This document shows positions 11,403-25,600 of a DNA stretch of 64,000 bases, piece by piece. Origin of the DNA: Cytospora piceicola. Taxonomy: Eukaryota > Ascomycota > Sordariomycetes > Diaporthales > Cytosporaceae. The stretch is taken from contig JALQBC010000003.1 of NCBI GenBank assembly GCA_023375675.1, positions 1,240,001 through 1,304,000 on the forward strand, given 5' to 3'. The notes beneath the pieces are model-generated. The model made no database searches and was not told where the DNA came from. It saw nothing but the letters and a program-made list of their open reading frames with translations. How positions within the stretch are numbered: position 1 is the first letter of the stretch; each line of letters begins with the position of its first letter. The translations under genes were made by a program, and so were the position numbers.

Positions 11403-13127
11403 TACCCCATCACGCAACAGATACATTATTCCCGGTCGCACAGCATTTTTGGGTTGCTTGGGCGTTGCGCGTGATCCTGATGAATGAACGAATAAACAAA
11501 CAGACAGACAAGGGAAAACGAAAAGAAGGAAAAGAAGTAAAAGACGGAAAGCCAGGGAGCCAAACAAACAGAGAGACAGAAGGGAAGAAGGGAGGAGAGC
11601 AAGGGAAATGGGGACAATAAAAACAAAACCACATGGCAGGACAGGCCTCGCATGTGGCCATGGCCTTGGCTTAGGTCGGTGGCCACCCCCACCTTAACAA
11701 CCACCCCCATTCACCCCCCTGGTCGGAAATCGGTAATATAGATATAGTGTATGTATGTATGTACATACCCAGAAATGTACCTGCCGACTTATGTATATAA
11801 GTCGTCGGCTCTTCTTGTGCTACACTGTGCTGAGAAGGACACGGAAGACTATTTATGAATGAAAAGAAGCAATGAGGACCGAACAATAACAATAACAATA
11901 ACAGAAAGAAAGAAAAAAGTAAAGTGGAAATACTTCCTCTCTGTATGTTACCACCGACCATCACCTTCCTGTCTATTATCTATTGGTAACCTTGGAGAGC
12001 CAAAGGGTTTGTTTGTGTTCAGTCAGTCAGGCAACACACTAAAAGATTGGGTTGTTCCTGGACCATCACCAGAAGAAGACTAGACAGGTTTACCCTGCCT
12101 GCCCTGGCCTGCCCTACCGGAAAACCGAGGGGGAACGAAGTGACATTGTGGGTAAAGCAAGAAGCAGAAACAAGAACCAGAAAAAAGAAAGAAAAAAACA
12201 TACAAATTCCCCGAAGGTGGGTAACACAAAGTTTCTAGCGTTGGTCCCTAGTCTGGCCGCCATGCAGGACAACGTACATAAAAATGTAAACTAGGGAATG
12301 TCAATATGCACGACTAGTCTTTTCCCCGCCAGTTTCCCCCCGGCCTTTCTAAATCAACGACCGAAACAATCACCTCTTTTTACTGAACCAGGTTCATTTC
12401 TTGACATTCTGGTCATATCTACCATTTGGAAACCTCGACCCGCTCTGAACTCTCTCCCACCCCCACCCCCACATCCCAGAAACACCAGAGCATCACACAC
12501 GTCAAGTCATCTCACTTCTGGCCCGGGCAATTTTGATTTGGTGATGATACATTGCTGTACGGTCGGTCTGTTTTCTGTTGCCTTGCTACTCCGCTGCCAA
12601 TATCGGGACTTGTACGCCCCCCCCCCCCCTCTCGCCCTCCAACTGTTATTATCAGCATTGGTGTCGCGAGCCATGTGCAGAACCTAACCACTCCTAAACT
12701 GATATAAGAATCAAATCCGCCATCCGCTGCTTAACTTTAAAGCTCATCCCGACCAAGTCCGTGTACTGTCATGGCCCGCTCTCCTCTTCCACCTCCGGAA
12801 CTTGTGTGTTCGACACTCCCGTTTTCTGTTTCCATGGTGTTCCTTTTCCCCGATAACTCTGTTCCAATTCGGACCGATAAGGCAGCATTGCGCCATACCA
12901 AACCACTGACAAAACTAATGGCTTCCATGCAACTATATGTTCCTGAAGAAGAATATCGTGCTCGTACCATTGGCGCTCGAGCAGCAAGACCATTCATCCA
13001 CCGGTTCGGTATTGGTACATCGATGCGCGTTTACCATGCTGCCGAGTCGCCCGTGGTCATTGGGCGTGCCATTCGCAAGTCTAGCATCGCTGTATCAGCT
13101 GGTGAACCACAACAACAACCTGCAGTA

Positions 13128-14690
13128 TCAGTGGCCAGGCTGGCCACCATTGGCTGTGACAGAAGTCAGCAACGCACAAGGGGGCAAACCAATTACAACG
13201 CGACGACGATATACTTACGTTGGCCATAGACCTGGTTATGCGCAGACTGTGCGTAGGGGGATGCTGGGTTGTAGCTGCCCGCGGCGATGTAGTTGCTGCT
13301 GTAGTCGCCCCCGAGACTAACAGGGGGAGGGTTGGGATAAGTCGTCGGCTGGTATCCAATAGGAGGCAACCGTGCTCCACCGTACGAGGCCACTGCGGGC
13401 TGGCCGCCATCGTGTCCACCTTGAGGATCATTCTGAGCTTGAGCCGCAGCATTTCGTTGTTGTTCATCCTCACGGGCTTTGCGTTCAGCCTCTTCAGCCT
13501 TCTTCCGTGCCTTCCACTCTTTGCGTATCTCTTTGAATTCTGTGGGCGAGCGGGTCAGCTCATCAATCCGTGCCGGTTCTGCATAGCAGGAGCAGCATTT
13601 GAAAGAAGGAATCAACCAGGTCGGTAGTGAATTTCTTCACCATGAGTGGCTACTGTGTCTTGGGATGATTGTGCTTGGGATTGATGGTTCGTCTTGCAAA
13701 GCCAAGAAGAAAGGATCAAGTGCCACTGGCTAAACATCGGCGTTGATGGGACATACCTTCAGGCACACGCTTTGTTCCGTGCGATTGCATGGTGACATGA
13801 GCATTCAGATGATTCAGAGTGCCATAGGCCTTCTCACAGCCATTCCAGCCGCACTTGTACATGCGCTCAATCTCTTCATAACGCCGGCGAGGTCGCTTAT
13901 GCTGCTGCGCACCGGGGATGGGCACGAAGCTGTAGACCTACGCAGAATTTTGCATTAGCAAACAAACGGGTTGGACGGCAAGGTCTGGTGTCGGACATCA
14001 TGGGGCTCATGGGAGGGAGGTTCCACACCCGAACGGAGCGACCAGGCCCACGACAGGCAGAAACGAGCATTGGGAACTTACCTGGTTTGGCCTGGACTGA
14101 GACGCGGTGCTTGGAGTCTGGGGGAAGACGTGATGGCCGGGCGTGATGGGCGCACCGGGCTGTCCGTACCCTGTCCAATCGGGGCGCGGCTGCGCGTAGA
14201 CGCTGTGGTGCCCGTACCCATGAGCCATGTCTTGAGTGGGTGGTTGGCCGTACGGGCTCTGTGGCGGGTACGCGTACTGCGTCGGGCTCGGCTGTGCTAT
14301 GCTAGGGTCTATAGGGACATCATTGTCAGATTTGATTTGCTGATGGTCTTGCTGGGGGTTCTGATGGTTGCGTCCATCTTGCAAAGGCATGGACGGACTT
14401 GTTGGTGTTTGCGCCATACTGGAGCCTCCGACGCCTGACGGGTGAGCACCGTATGCGCGCTGGAGATGATGCTCTGGGAAGGTCGCTGACCGCGCCGAAG
14501 CAGGGTAACCACTGTACTCGGACGTTGGAGTAGCCGTGGCCGCGTAGGTGGTCGGTCGCACCTCGGACTGCGACGTGTACTGCTGAGCAGACGACGGATC
14601 TGATAATGAAGCCTCAGACCGGGTGTCGCCAAAATTGCTGGGATACGGCGAAGGCAAACCTGAATAATCGGTGGCGGCGCTTCGTTCCAT
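13128..14690 (-). CDS. CON7: CON7-like C2H2 zinc-finger transcription factor
   Basis: Exons (minus) 14690-14082, 13937-13757, 13539-13219 and 13153-13128 give 378 residues; introns are 144, 217 and 65 bp with GTAAGT or GTATGT donors, and all phases close. Residues 1-203 are a Ser/Gln/Pro/Tyr-rich disordered region. Then VYSFVPIPGAQQHKRPRRRY leads into one classical finger, C232-x4-C237-x12-H250-x5-H256 (YKCGWNGCEKAYGTLNHLNA), followed by a basic helix (EEFKEIRKEWKARKKAEEAE) and a Pro/Tyr-rich tail ending NGGQPGH. I recognise this finger plus basic helix as the Con7 type; in Magnaporthe, Con7p controls conidiation and infection-related morphogenesis, and Fusarium has relatives. The symbol rests on remembered similarity. 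The upstream region is very long, as for many developmental regulators. Confidence 0.8.
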
Positions 14691-15854
14691 AAGCTTGACT
14701 GCAAGGGATGTCGGCTTGAGACTGTTGTTTGGCTATGGGAGCGCGCCCGACTCTCTGCTACGCGCGAGGTCGAGAAGGTAGACTGAGATATTAGACTGTG
14801 GGGTGTTCGGTACGTTGCGAGTTCCAAGTCTTCCTTCAGGATGATGTGGAGCGTAGTCAACAATTCGATGCTGCAGGATGGCGTGGTGAGGCGGCTTGGT
14901 GTCGGTTGGAAATAATGTGTGATGCTTTCAGTTCAAGGTCGAAAGTGACCAAGTGCCGGGGTATTATGTATTCTCTAGCAGGAGAATAAGTGTGTGCGCT
15001 AAACGCAAGAGCGGCCGAGGGAGACTTTTAAGGTTGGATGATGTCGCCGTCCCCAGTCAAATCGACCGAAATCTCGCACCAAAGCAAGCACCTTTAGGCT
15101 TTAGCACACCCCAAGCAGCTCGAGCGTACCCGGTACTCCGTCCGTAGTGCGAGAAGAAAGCGCGGTGGAGCCTCTCGAGATAGCGCGAGCACCACACTAT
15201 TTTAGTGCAGTGCAAGTAAGGAAGGCCGGGCCTAGTGCTTGAATAATGAGCTGTTCTTGCACTTTCCAAGGTTCCCAGAGATGTGCGTGGTAATGACGGC
15301 AACCAAAGCAGCGCGTTCTTGTTGCCGGGGAGTGGGCTGATGAAAAGCCAGGGTTTGAGATCCTCAGGTCAGGTGTGTCGTGGTGGGAGGACCGCAATGA
15401 TGTAAATGTGTTTTTCGCGAGAGTTTTGTGTAGTCTCCAGCAGGGTGTTTTTTGGGGGGTGGAGGGATCTGGGGAAGTGATGTTGTTTTCCTTGGCCTTG
15501 TGGATGATGGATGGGATCTATGGTCTAGTAGAGGCAACCTAAGTTGACTTGCAGGTCCCTAAGATCTGTCGGGCGCCGTCAAACGAAGGCTAAGGTTGGT
15601 TATTGAAGGAGGGCTGATCGGATGGGTTAGCGCGCAAGGTGGGCAAGAACGCGACTTTATACTGGGGTTACAAAGGTCGAGGATCGACGACTTGAAATGG
15701 GATAAGGTAACAACCCAGTGTAGCCAGCCAAGGTTTGATTGTAAGCCTCTGAATCGCAATGACTTTTGAGAAGAGGGGTGACTTGATCAAAGGTGCAGGA
15801 GGGTACGTAAAGGTGGAGAAAGAAGAGTCGGGAGAGAAAAGGCTGAGCCGTTGT

Positions 15855-15880
15855 CAATCAGCAATCAGCAATCAGCAACA
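15855..15880 (+). repeat. Short 7-bp tandem repeat (CAATCAG)
   Basis: Three and a half copies of CAATCAG, followed by ACAGTCCGCAGTCC-type short repeats up to about 15925. Confidence 0.7.
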
Positions 15881-16610
15881 ATTCCCACAGTCCGCAGTCC
15901 ACCACCACAGTCCGTCCACAATCCACACTTCCAATCCCACAGTCACCCGGGTTTTCCAGCCGGACGGTCGGACGGTCGGTCTGAAGTCTCCGCAAGCCGT
16001 AAGTTCTCGTCTTGCTGATGGGTGAACCTTTACTCAAGACTGCGAATCTGAAGCCCAATTGTGAGATGATAATCCCCAGACCAGGTCTCGAGGCTCAAGT
16101 TCAACCTGTGCTGTTTTGTCCTGCAGGGCCTAAGATCTAGTTTACAGACGAATGGCCTGTAAACCACTTTGACCAGTAAAGGCTGCCAAGATGGGGGGTA
16201 CCTAAGTCTTAGGTACCGACCGTAGTGGATGATCGTTGGCGTCCTCCACACAACGAGATGGCAGTAACTCGATGGGTAGGCTGGTATATGGGCAGAATTT
16301 TGGTGTGGACTGGTGAGAAAACGAGGCTTGAGAGAAAGCGGAAAGGTCAATATTGAGGAGAAAAAACAAAAAGTGTGGTCAGTGCGAGGTGCATTTGCTG
16401 GGATCTACTGGCCGCTGGGGTAGGCATGTACTTGGGTTTTGTGCACGGAGGGAGACAAAGTGGGGTACTGCTTATTCCGACTAGAGTGCAAGGGTGCGGG
16501 TCTAAAAGGACAGGGCACATGCATCCATATTAAAAGATTTCACCGGACTAGAGAAAAATCCAGGCACCCGTCAATTCAAGAGTCCCAGCAAAATTTCCCA
16601 TCTGACAGCT

Positions 16611-16644
16611 GACCTGTGACCTGTGATCTGTGATCTGTGATCTA
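16611..16644 (+). repeat. Short 7-bp tandem repeat (CTGTGAT/CTGTGAC)
   Basis: About five copies of a 7-base unit alternating between CTGTGAC and CTGTGAT. Confidence 0.75.
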
Positions 16645-19600
16645 TCGCTATCTAAACATTGAGAAGGAAAGGGCCTAAGGTACTGACTGATCCGAACCTT
16701 AGCACCAGCCAGCATTGACCATGGCACATATGTCCGTTCGCGTTCAAAAGTCAATAATGATCAAGGTTTGTTTTAATCGAGAGCAAGGAGACGCATTGGG
16801 AACGTCTGACCTCTACTTTATTACCTGCACTGTGCTTGTCCAGGGTGCTCTGCATGTACCATCCACAAAGTCGCCTCCCCGGTGCCGGATCTTTTCTTCC
16901 TACTCTGACTCGCAACTGGCCACCCAGAAGCAAGATAATACCAAATACTGACCCCTTGCACAGTCGATATTGGTCAGACTGTCAGATGGGATTCTTGATG
17001 TGAGCGATCGAAGACCCAGTTTTGACCATGTCATGTCGGATTGGAGCCAAAGGGCCGAGGCAGATGTGCCAGAGTTTTGGTGGTGGACCGGTGGCTGCGG
17101 AAGGTCAACCCGGCCAACCTAGGATCTCCCAGTACTCTGTCAAGCCGTATTGGCCTATAAGCTGCTCTGCTGTACGTTCCGGCCGCAGGACGACTGGCCC
17201 TGATCCTTGGTCCATATTTGCTCAGCCTTTCCAAGGTTTTTGGAGACAGCCCAGGACTTCGGATACCTATCGTCATCCGAAACCAGAATCTCCATGCGGT
17301 GTAAATACGGAAGGAAAGACACCACAAAATCAAGACCTTTGGTCACTGGCACGTCCAATGTAAGCGTGGCGAGGACGACACGTATTTTGACTGGCTGGAG
17401 TCAAGCAATACCACCTCGAGAATTCCAACGTTGCACTGCTGGGAATTCATCAGTCTCCCGAAGGCCTTCGGACACATCGAGGCCAAGGACCACATGGATC
17501 GCTCCTCTTTCAAAAGGATAGGTATCCGGGCCACGATTTTCTTCTCCTAGCCTTTCTCGCCCTTCTACATGTCAACCATTATGACCTGGCCTACCCTGTC
17601 ATGATTGAATCTGCCGACGCTTGCGCTTTTTTTCATCTGGCAGAAGGTGAGGTGGGCGCAGTTCTGTTCAATTGCTTGGATGGTCTGCAAGATCAAGATG
17701 AGGGTACAGCGAACTTGACAAATACTGTGCGTCCGGCAAGCCAAGGTTACAAATGCACACTGTGGCGATCCCACCGCATGCATCCTTGGAGATCCAACCT
17801 GTTTCTCACACTAGCTTCAAGAAGGTGGTGGGCATCCTGGCATCAATGTTCAATACAGGTGGAGCCGTACTTTTGGGGAGGAGAACGGCTGGGCCCATCC
17901 TTTTGGCATGGCATTCCAGAATCCGAGATGCATTGCTGCAGGAAATTGAACCGATGCATTGCATCAGGGTACGAAGGTGAAGCTTGGTACTATGTACGTA
18001 GCGGTCTCGGCTCCGTTTGCAGGTCGTAGTATAAGTGAAAGCGTGCTGCCGCCGGATTGGCAAGGTGCTTTGTGGATTATGTTCTTGGATTATGGGCTGT
18101 AGGATTCCTCTGCGGAACGGTGAGGCGGAAACGTGGGAAATTTGATGACAGACAGAGCGGCCGAGACGCATGCCGGCCTTTCCGTCGTCTATGGCCCATC
18201 TGACACCCAGAGACGCTGGTCAAGGTTGTCTGAACATATGGTCATCAGCTTATCAACCAGAGGCTGCATAAGCCGAACTTGCCTTCGAACAGACCGTAGT
18301 AAGCACCATTGGAGGCTGGAAGGGTTGTGAATGCGTGTGCTCATCCCGTTTGGCCAAGATTTCTCTGATGATCCTCTATTCGGCTCCGAACGACCTGCGG
18401 CATCGGTGACGGAGAATGCTGGAAGGCAGTACACGTATGGGCCAAATTGTCATGACTCAAGCAATCCGACGGGCACTCTGGCATCGCTGTTACCCAAGTC
18501 ATGGACGACGTTGTTGCGCATATTTCCGACTCAAGTCAAACAACCAGTGATAATCATGAAGTGGTTCCTTCAACGGAGATCAGCGCCTGAATGGAGAAGG
18601 CCTTTTGATTCGATCCAGCAGGGACTTGGTTGGCACCGTGTTGCAGGATCCAATCGCGCATCGAGGCTGTACGAGATATGATACGGATGCCCGTCGATGC
18701 GGCACGGGATATAGAGACCGCTGTGATCGAGTGCATGTTCAGCTCAAATGCGGGCAGTTCGTTTGCGGATGAGTAATCCAAAGCGATGGCGGATATTCGA
18801 GGACATATCCCAGCCCCCCAATCCCAGTCCCAGTCCCAGTCCTTCCAGCCCCAGTTTCAAGTCCCGGTCCTACGGGTGCAAGCACAAGCGCAGGCACAGG
18901 AGGCTTGATCTTCGGGCCGTGGTGAATCAGTGCTCGAAGGTGGGCGGCATCGAGGAAAGGACCAGTTGACGTGGGTTTAAAGTTTCTCGGCAAGAGTAGC
19001 TTGGGAGATCTGGCGCTGCTGCGGTGTGGGTTCAGGGAACGGGAAGAAGATTGGAGTTGGGACCAAACAGTGGCCTGGTCGTCCGGGGCAGCAGCACTTC
19101 AGCCTCGTCCAGCGCTAGAAGCTTATAATAAGGTGCCTTAGCGTCCCAAGGGTCGCATTAGTTTCGCTAGCACACAGACGAGTCGTGCATTTGTCAACGT
19201 CCATCGGACTATAAGCATAGGGCTCACGACTTATAGGCCCAAAAGATACCTAGGTAGGTCTTAGATATGACCTGAAAGCCATGGACGGTGTGGCTAAAGG
19301 AGATACCTTCGAATTTTCATAACCATCATATGTCAGCCTTGCTTAGTTGCGGTCGGGAACAACAACACAGGTGACAGTACCAAGCTATCCCCATACATAC
19401 GAAGGTATATATAACAACACATGCTTAACCTGCGTTGGCTGTATGGTTCACCCGAGCCTTCAGACCATACTCCATGCTTTCCTGATGTTGACCTTTGTAA
19501 TCAGCCTCTGAAGCCCTTGACATCAGATGTCCTGCTCACGCATCAATGAGGAAGGTTATGGACAGGGTTAGGACCTGACCCTCAGGGACACGGCATCAGT

Positions 19601-22600
19601 TTGACTACCTACCTAGGTAGGTACGAGAAGACGTTGTCAAGTCTCGCAGGAAGTCACACTGCAGTTCCGAATATCGTTCCCGTGCCGCGATGGAATTCCT
19701 GTCTCTGCGGCATTTCCATGCAAGCACGACAGTTTTGTGTTGCGTTGCAACCTGAACCTAAAAACTGGCGTCTGAGGCGCTCGTTGAAAGTAAGGACGGC
19801 CAGGTGCTGTTGTACAACTGCCAGCCGTACACATAGGGTATCGTATCAAATACGGGGTACAGGAGTTTGAGTTACAGTGCTGACAACCTACCAAGGTAGG
19901 TACATAGGTACCTAGGGTAGGGACTTCAATACCGTTATCCTATCAAGTCGTTTGGTAACCAGCGGTCTGCTACCTATTGCTGCAAGTACACAGTACCAAG
20001 TTATCAGATTAGGATAGTGCTCTACTGTCTACACCTTCTTGAAAGGGTGTCGGTGAACGGGCAGGCAGGAACCTCCATGGATATATTTCACTTGCATATA
20101 TATACACCCGCAGTGCATACCTAGGTACCGTGTATCTAACAACCTTGGAAGTCAAGATGAACCTTGGAAGACACAACAAAGAATTACGTACCCGTTATGA
20201 TCATGATCAGCATGTCGGCAAGCACGGCTGTTTCTTGCTCCATGCTTCGTACCTTCTCGAATCAATCGAGCGTGTATGCCTCGGAGGGGTGGTGGTTTTT
20301 TTTAAGGTGGTCCGTGTCCTCCCATCCTTCAAGGTTCCCCAAAGTCTCCAAGAAACCTCATGGGAAAGCAATGTCTAGAAAACGAGCATGGTCTTTTCAT
20401 AACCGTCGTCATTGTGGACCTGTGCATCTCAAACTTCGCCAAACACTTGTGATACCACCCGTATACTCACTTCTCAACCTGATCGAACGTTGTTCTTTCT
20501 TGCTAATGCTCTAATGTTTTATTAGTCTAGCTTAGCCGATGCGATCGAGGCCTGTCAAACCAACCCAACCCACCTGGCACGGCCTGTTCCTGAATTGCCG
20601 TCTCCCACTAAATTAGCCAGCACCCTAAAAACCTGGTGATCCGTCAGAGAAGCCTTTAGGGCGTTGTCAATCTCTCGCCGACCCAGAGTGTCGGGTTCGA
20701 CTAAAAAAGCGTCCCTCTACCGTGATTGCGATTGCCTCAACTTCGATCGGCCCCGAATCCATGGCTACTTCAGTAATCATCTGACCAGCGCGCCCCTCGT
20801 CGCTTCACTAGACAGTGCACGCCTTATCTTCTCCGACGTCCTTATTCCAACGCCGACAAATGCTCTGCACAACCTGCCCCCAATACTTCATAAATCATGA
20901 ATCAGACACCCGAGGCATGTGGCTCTCCTGTCGCTGCGCCCCACCCGCAACCGGGCTTTTTTCCGATGTTGGCCATCCCGCAGTTCCCGAGGATTCCGCA
21001 TTCTCGACATTTTCGTGAGCGGGCCCCGGGATTTCCACTGCCACCCTGATGGTGGACCTTTCGTATCCGGATCCTGTCCATGCACAGGCAAACAAGATGT
21101 ATACATACTGTGTATGTACAGGTACTCAGCATCCACAGTGAGAGGCGGAGGGACTCCAGCCCGGATGATGCAGCCTTCGCCGAGGGTTTGCATTACATAT
21201 CCCGCCGGGCCCTGGACGCCTTTTTGTATGTAGAAGCGCAGGAGAAGGGACCTAGAGATGCAAAGCGTCGAGACTTAACGGCACGATTACACCGCACTAC
21301 AATCAAACAACCTCGAGCTTGTGTGTATCGTTACGACGCCTGCAACCACCAGGAAAAAGCTCACGTGGCATACCCACTGATGTGCAGCTCCTCCCCTTGC
21401 TAGCCTGCCGCCCGGGCGGTACAGGGAGTTATAGCGTTCGGCCTCCTTAAAGCTTTCTGCTATCTCGAAGCCGACAGCAAGCCATGTGTATCTGCTCGCT
21501 CCGTACGACCCTGGCAATTAGTCTATGTATCAGCTGCCTCCGTCTCTCGTCGCGGACTGGGTGCGGCACATTCGTCACAGATAGACCGACTCGATGCAGT
21601 CTGACGATAGCCACGGAAAGCAACTCGGCCAACCCGCTCCATTGATTGGAGAGGGACTTGTCGGAAGGTGTCACCGCACACGAGAGAGGTGGCCGCTGAC
21701 CGCCCAGCCGGAATTCCTCTTTTGCACCTGCAGTTCGTGGCCCATCACAGTTCACCTGCACCCTCGGATGCATACAATGCAATACCATGAACAACCAATC
21801 CTCATCCTCCCCGTTTGTTCTTCACAATGTACTGCGTACCACACCATTCGTCTCGCAGTCTCCTTCTTTGTCCGCATCCACCCCTGGCCACAGCTGGCGA
21901 GTGAGGAGCCCTTTCTATGTTCACATCGGGCGGAGTTGCATGGGCCAGACGCAGAGTGGTCTGCCAGCCAATGCTGAGCCTGGTTCAAGGTCACATGGTC
22001 AGTCAGATTGTACAAGACCTTGTGGCGCAGATCCTCTACATGCGTACTTTGCTACTATGTACCGCGCAATTTCAGTGTGTGTCAGGGGTGCAATCGAAGT
22101 AGAGTCACATAATGTCACATCGACACATACTTGAAGCAAATCAAGCCCGTGCTGTTCTGCAACCCACACGCCCGAGGTTGTTGGCCATCCCTGCTTAGCC
22201 CAATTTCAACTCATGCCCTGGCGCGACTCTAATATGTCGTACCTGGAATCATATTTCCTTCCAAAATGCAACCTCTGTACCACTGAGACAGCTTCCAAGG
22301 ATACAGCAGGCAGGCAGGGGAGGCCAACACTCTGCCGCCAAGTATCGAACGCTATTCTTTGATACGCCAAGAAATGTCTTGCGGAATCCGTCACCTTTAC
22401 GTGTTCTGCAGGAAGCTCCTTATACACAATACGATTCCGTACACCGCAATTTAGAAAAGGCCCCTTCAGCAGCGGGCTTGGGCATGACCGACACGGTAGC
22501 CGAACAACGAGACAAGATTGATACCCACAGAGATCCCTGAGCCGCTGCCGGATCGAGGCACTGCGCTTACTGGACCATCACTGTACATTTTCCTACAGAA

Positions 22601-25600
22601 TGGGCAAGGATTGTGGCCCAAGCCAATGACCAGCACAGCTCTTCTCAGCTGGTGCTAGTGTATGTATTCAAAGGTGCTTCTGGGTGCAGAGAGTCACCAT
22701 TGGTCAGGGGGGCCTTGAATGCATGCTCTCCGTCGCGCAGCAGTACCGTGACATCCTTATGCGGCTAAGCATTCTTGCTCATCTTGATAGACTTCGCCTG
22801 CGCCAACCGCTGATGACTACCGCATGGTACTGTGTACCCTGATACCGACGAGAGCAGGGACGGCGACAGAACTGATATTGACATCCACGTTGCGGTGAAC
22901 ACAAGAAAGACGAGTCCGGTTGGCTGCCGCCCTCGGAAAGAAACCGTGTCTGTTGATGAGCATCTAGTGTACATGTCTCTGTGTACCGCAGCGCGGCGCA
23001 CATACTCATGAGATGCATCCGGATATTGGACTCCAAATTCGGGCGCAACTGTGAGAAGAAACCTCGACAAAAGATCACCTTTACCGCACATTCTTTCATC
23101 AGTCTCTCAGAATGCGTCATAGTTACCGTGTCCATCCACAGACGCTACCGGCATTATTTTCACGAGGGTTGGAGCTGCAAACTGCTCTGACTACACGGGG
23201 CAAATGGCAATACATTCGCGCACCAGGCCAGCTACACAGTGCGTTCCTTAGGGGACGCAGCCAAGCATCAGCTAAACCTGATAGGGCACGCTGCTCGATG
23301 ATTTGCACAGGGGTGTCAATCTCGCATCCCACTCTGACATTCCGGGGTGTGTCCTGGCTCGCACTAGTGTCCTCCACAGGCTAGTTTACTAGTCAGCCAG
23401 TGAGGCCTTCAACCTCGCCAGTGTGCCCTCCTCCCCCGCACGGCGACATCACACACTTTTTCGCAAATCGACCACCAATCTACTAAGGGCTAGTTCTTTT
23501 CCATGACTGCGGAGCCGAGAAGATCCTATCTGGGGGTCGGGACCAACAGGACACGCGCTTGCGCCTCGTGGCCAAGCCAAGGGAATGGCCTTCTCAAGAC
23601 CACCAAACATGATATATCACTGCTGCTCCTGGCCGACCAAGTCTGAGTACGGCAGCAGGACAACGCATCACCTTGCAGGCACGTGACGCTTACGTGACCC
23701 TCGTGCGACGGCAAGACCGCAAGGATGGATCGGATGCTAAACTTTGAGTCTGTCGTGATGTTCTAGGCCCCTTCTTATCCACTCATCAGCCACGGCGACG
23801 CTGCACCGGATCCATGGATGCGGCTATTGTGACAATTTGCCGGTAAAAATTTCAGTAGTAGAGCGGAACGCAACGGATGCCCGAAGCAGAAGCGTGTACT
23901 CCAACGAAGTCATTTGGCAAAGCTGGGAAACAATTTGTCATTGGCCACGCCTACGAAAATGGAGCCCCGGAAAGAACTGCAGTTGTGAACGGCAAATGTT
24001 TCGGCATCTGTTATGAATTGTTTTTGTGGTTGTCTACCAGCACTGGCGCGGCTTACTGCCAGCCAAGAAGAGGTCTATCATCGCTGAAACCAATCCAAGG
24101 GCCAACGGAATGGGAATGAATACGCGTAACCTCTAGCTTCGCTTTTGCGGCTCTTCCAACAAACAATCGAATCGTTCTCATTGCCGTAAGCAAAATCACC
24201 CTCACCACACCAGGCACACTTCCTCAGATACACTCCGGTCAAGTCCTAGGCGTCCAGTGCCTTAGGTCTAACCCCTGCGGACTTTCGAGTAACATTGTTA
24301 TGTATAGCCCTTCCATGCGGTATCGACGACTTATGGAAATATCATGCGATGATGAGGGAAGGTCCTGCTCTGAACAAATGGCTACACCTCGTAAACTACA
24401 AGGCTTGCCTGTCGTGCACCTCGAGACTCTCGTGGTCTACACAGTATCTGTGTTGTACTGCTCGCGGATGGGCTTTCTTCACTGGTTCATTCTTTTGCTC
24501 AAAGTCACGCACCCCGTGAGAAGGCAGGGGGCCCCCGGATACATCCGCAGCATGTGCCTCCCGAAACGCTGAAGTTGGCCTGTAAGCTGTCGAGCAGAGA
24601 GCTCAAAAACAGGCCGTTTCGAAGTTCCACCTCAACGTTTCTTTATGCTCCGATCTAATGCATGAGGAAGACAGTCAGCCGGCATCATGGCTGAAACGTC
24701 AGTGTCTCTGAGATGGATGGATGTTCGAGCAAAGTACACATCACTGCCGTTCAAGGTCCCTGTTTCTGTAGACCTGTCATCGTTCGAGAAGATGGTAGGA
24801 TATCTCGACGACAACTTCCACGTCAACCAGCCTTATGAGAAGCTCGAGCCAATTAGAAATACTGCGCTTGCGAAGAATCTGGGGATCCTTCTAGCGATCA
24901 AGCTTTACCGATGGCTTAGATCTTCGCTAGCGCACGGGGTCAAGTGTCAAGCCGGACCAGGCAGGGCCAATGCGCTTGTTTGGTTCCCGCGAGCTGGCTA
25001 CCAGTAGCCGAAGACGATGCTCACGATGATATAGCTAAGTTTCTATCATACAGACCACACTAAGACAGGCTCATCCCGGGAAGAGCCGCCAATGTTGCCC
25101 AGGCAGTCGGGGTCGCAAGCTCAAGATAACGAAGGAATTGTTTGTTCGGAAGAAAGAAACTTGCATTAGCAACCATCCTCAAAGCCCATGGTCTACTACT
25201 AAGCAACAACGCTTGAAACGCACGACATATCCACAGCAAAACACGAGGTCGTCTCGTGGCAGCCAGGTTCTGAGGAGCTCTTTTTTGAGCGACGTCCTAA
25301 ATGCAATACCGACATGGCATCTCGTTACTTCTGGCCTATATATGACTCGGCTTCTAGCTCTGCTTGCCGGACGGAGATGCCAACGGAAGTCTGTTGAGCA
25401 CGAGAAGCTCGGTTATGGGCACTCCCCTTCTGATCTATGGGCTACTGCCACTTTGCCCACCCCCGCTCTCAGTACGGCATGCCTATTTTCTGCCCAGCGG
25501 CGGCAACCCCCCAGGATCCATGCGATACCAAGCAGCCGAGGTGTCGTCCTGGGGATCTCCGCCCCTGACGGACCATTTTAATGCTCGAGCTAGTGTTACT

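Larger units (their letters stand above)
7745..13127. other. Gene-free spacer between AAR2 and CON7-like gene
   Basis: This 5.4-kb region is upstream of AAR2 and downstream of the CON7-like gene; both are on the minus strand. It contains a MITE (9898-10321), a poly-C tract, CATA repeats, a 9-bp minisatellite, a polypurine tract and an imperfect CACTGT/CACCGT repeat. The AAR2 promoter should be in the first 500-1000 bases. Frames are short and repetitive; none looks like a protein. Confidence 0.6.

Noticed and set aside
16900..18800. Overlapping forward and reverse frames of 100-140 codons
   Set aside because: Composition looks random on both strands, no motif is visible, and no splice combination extends them convincingly.
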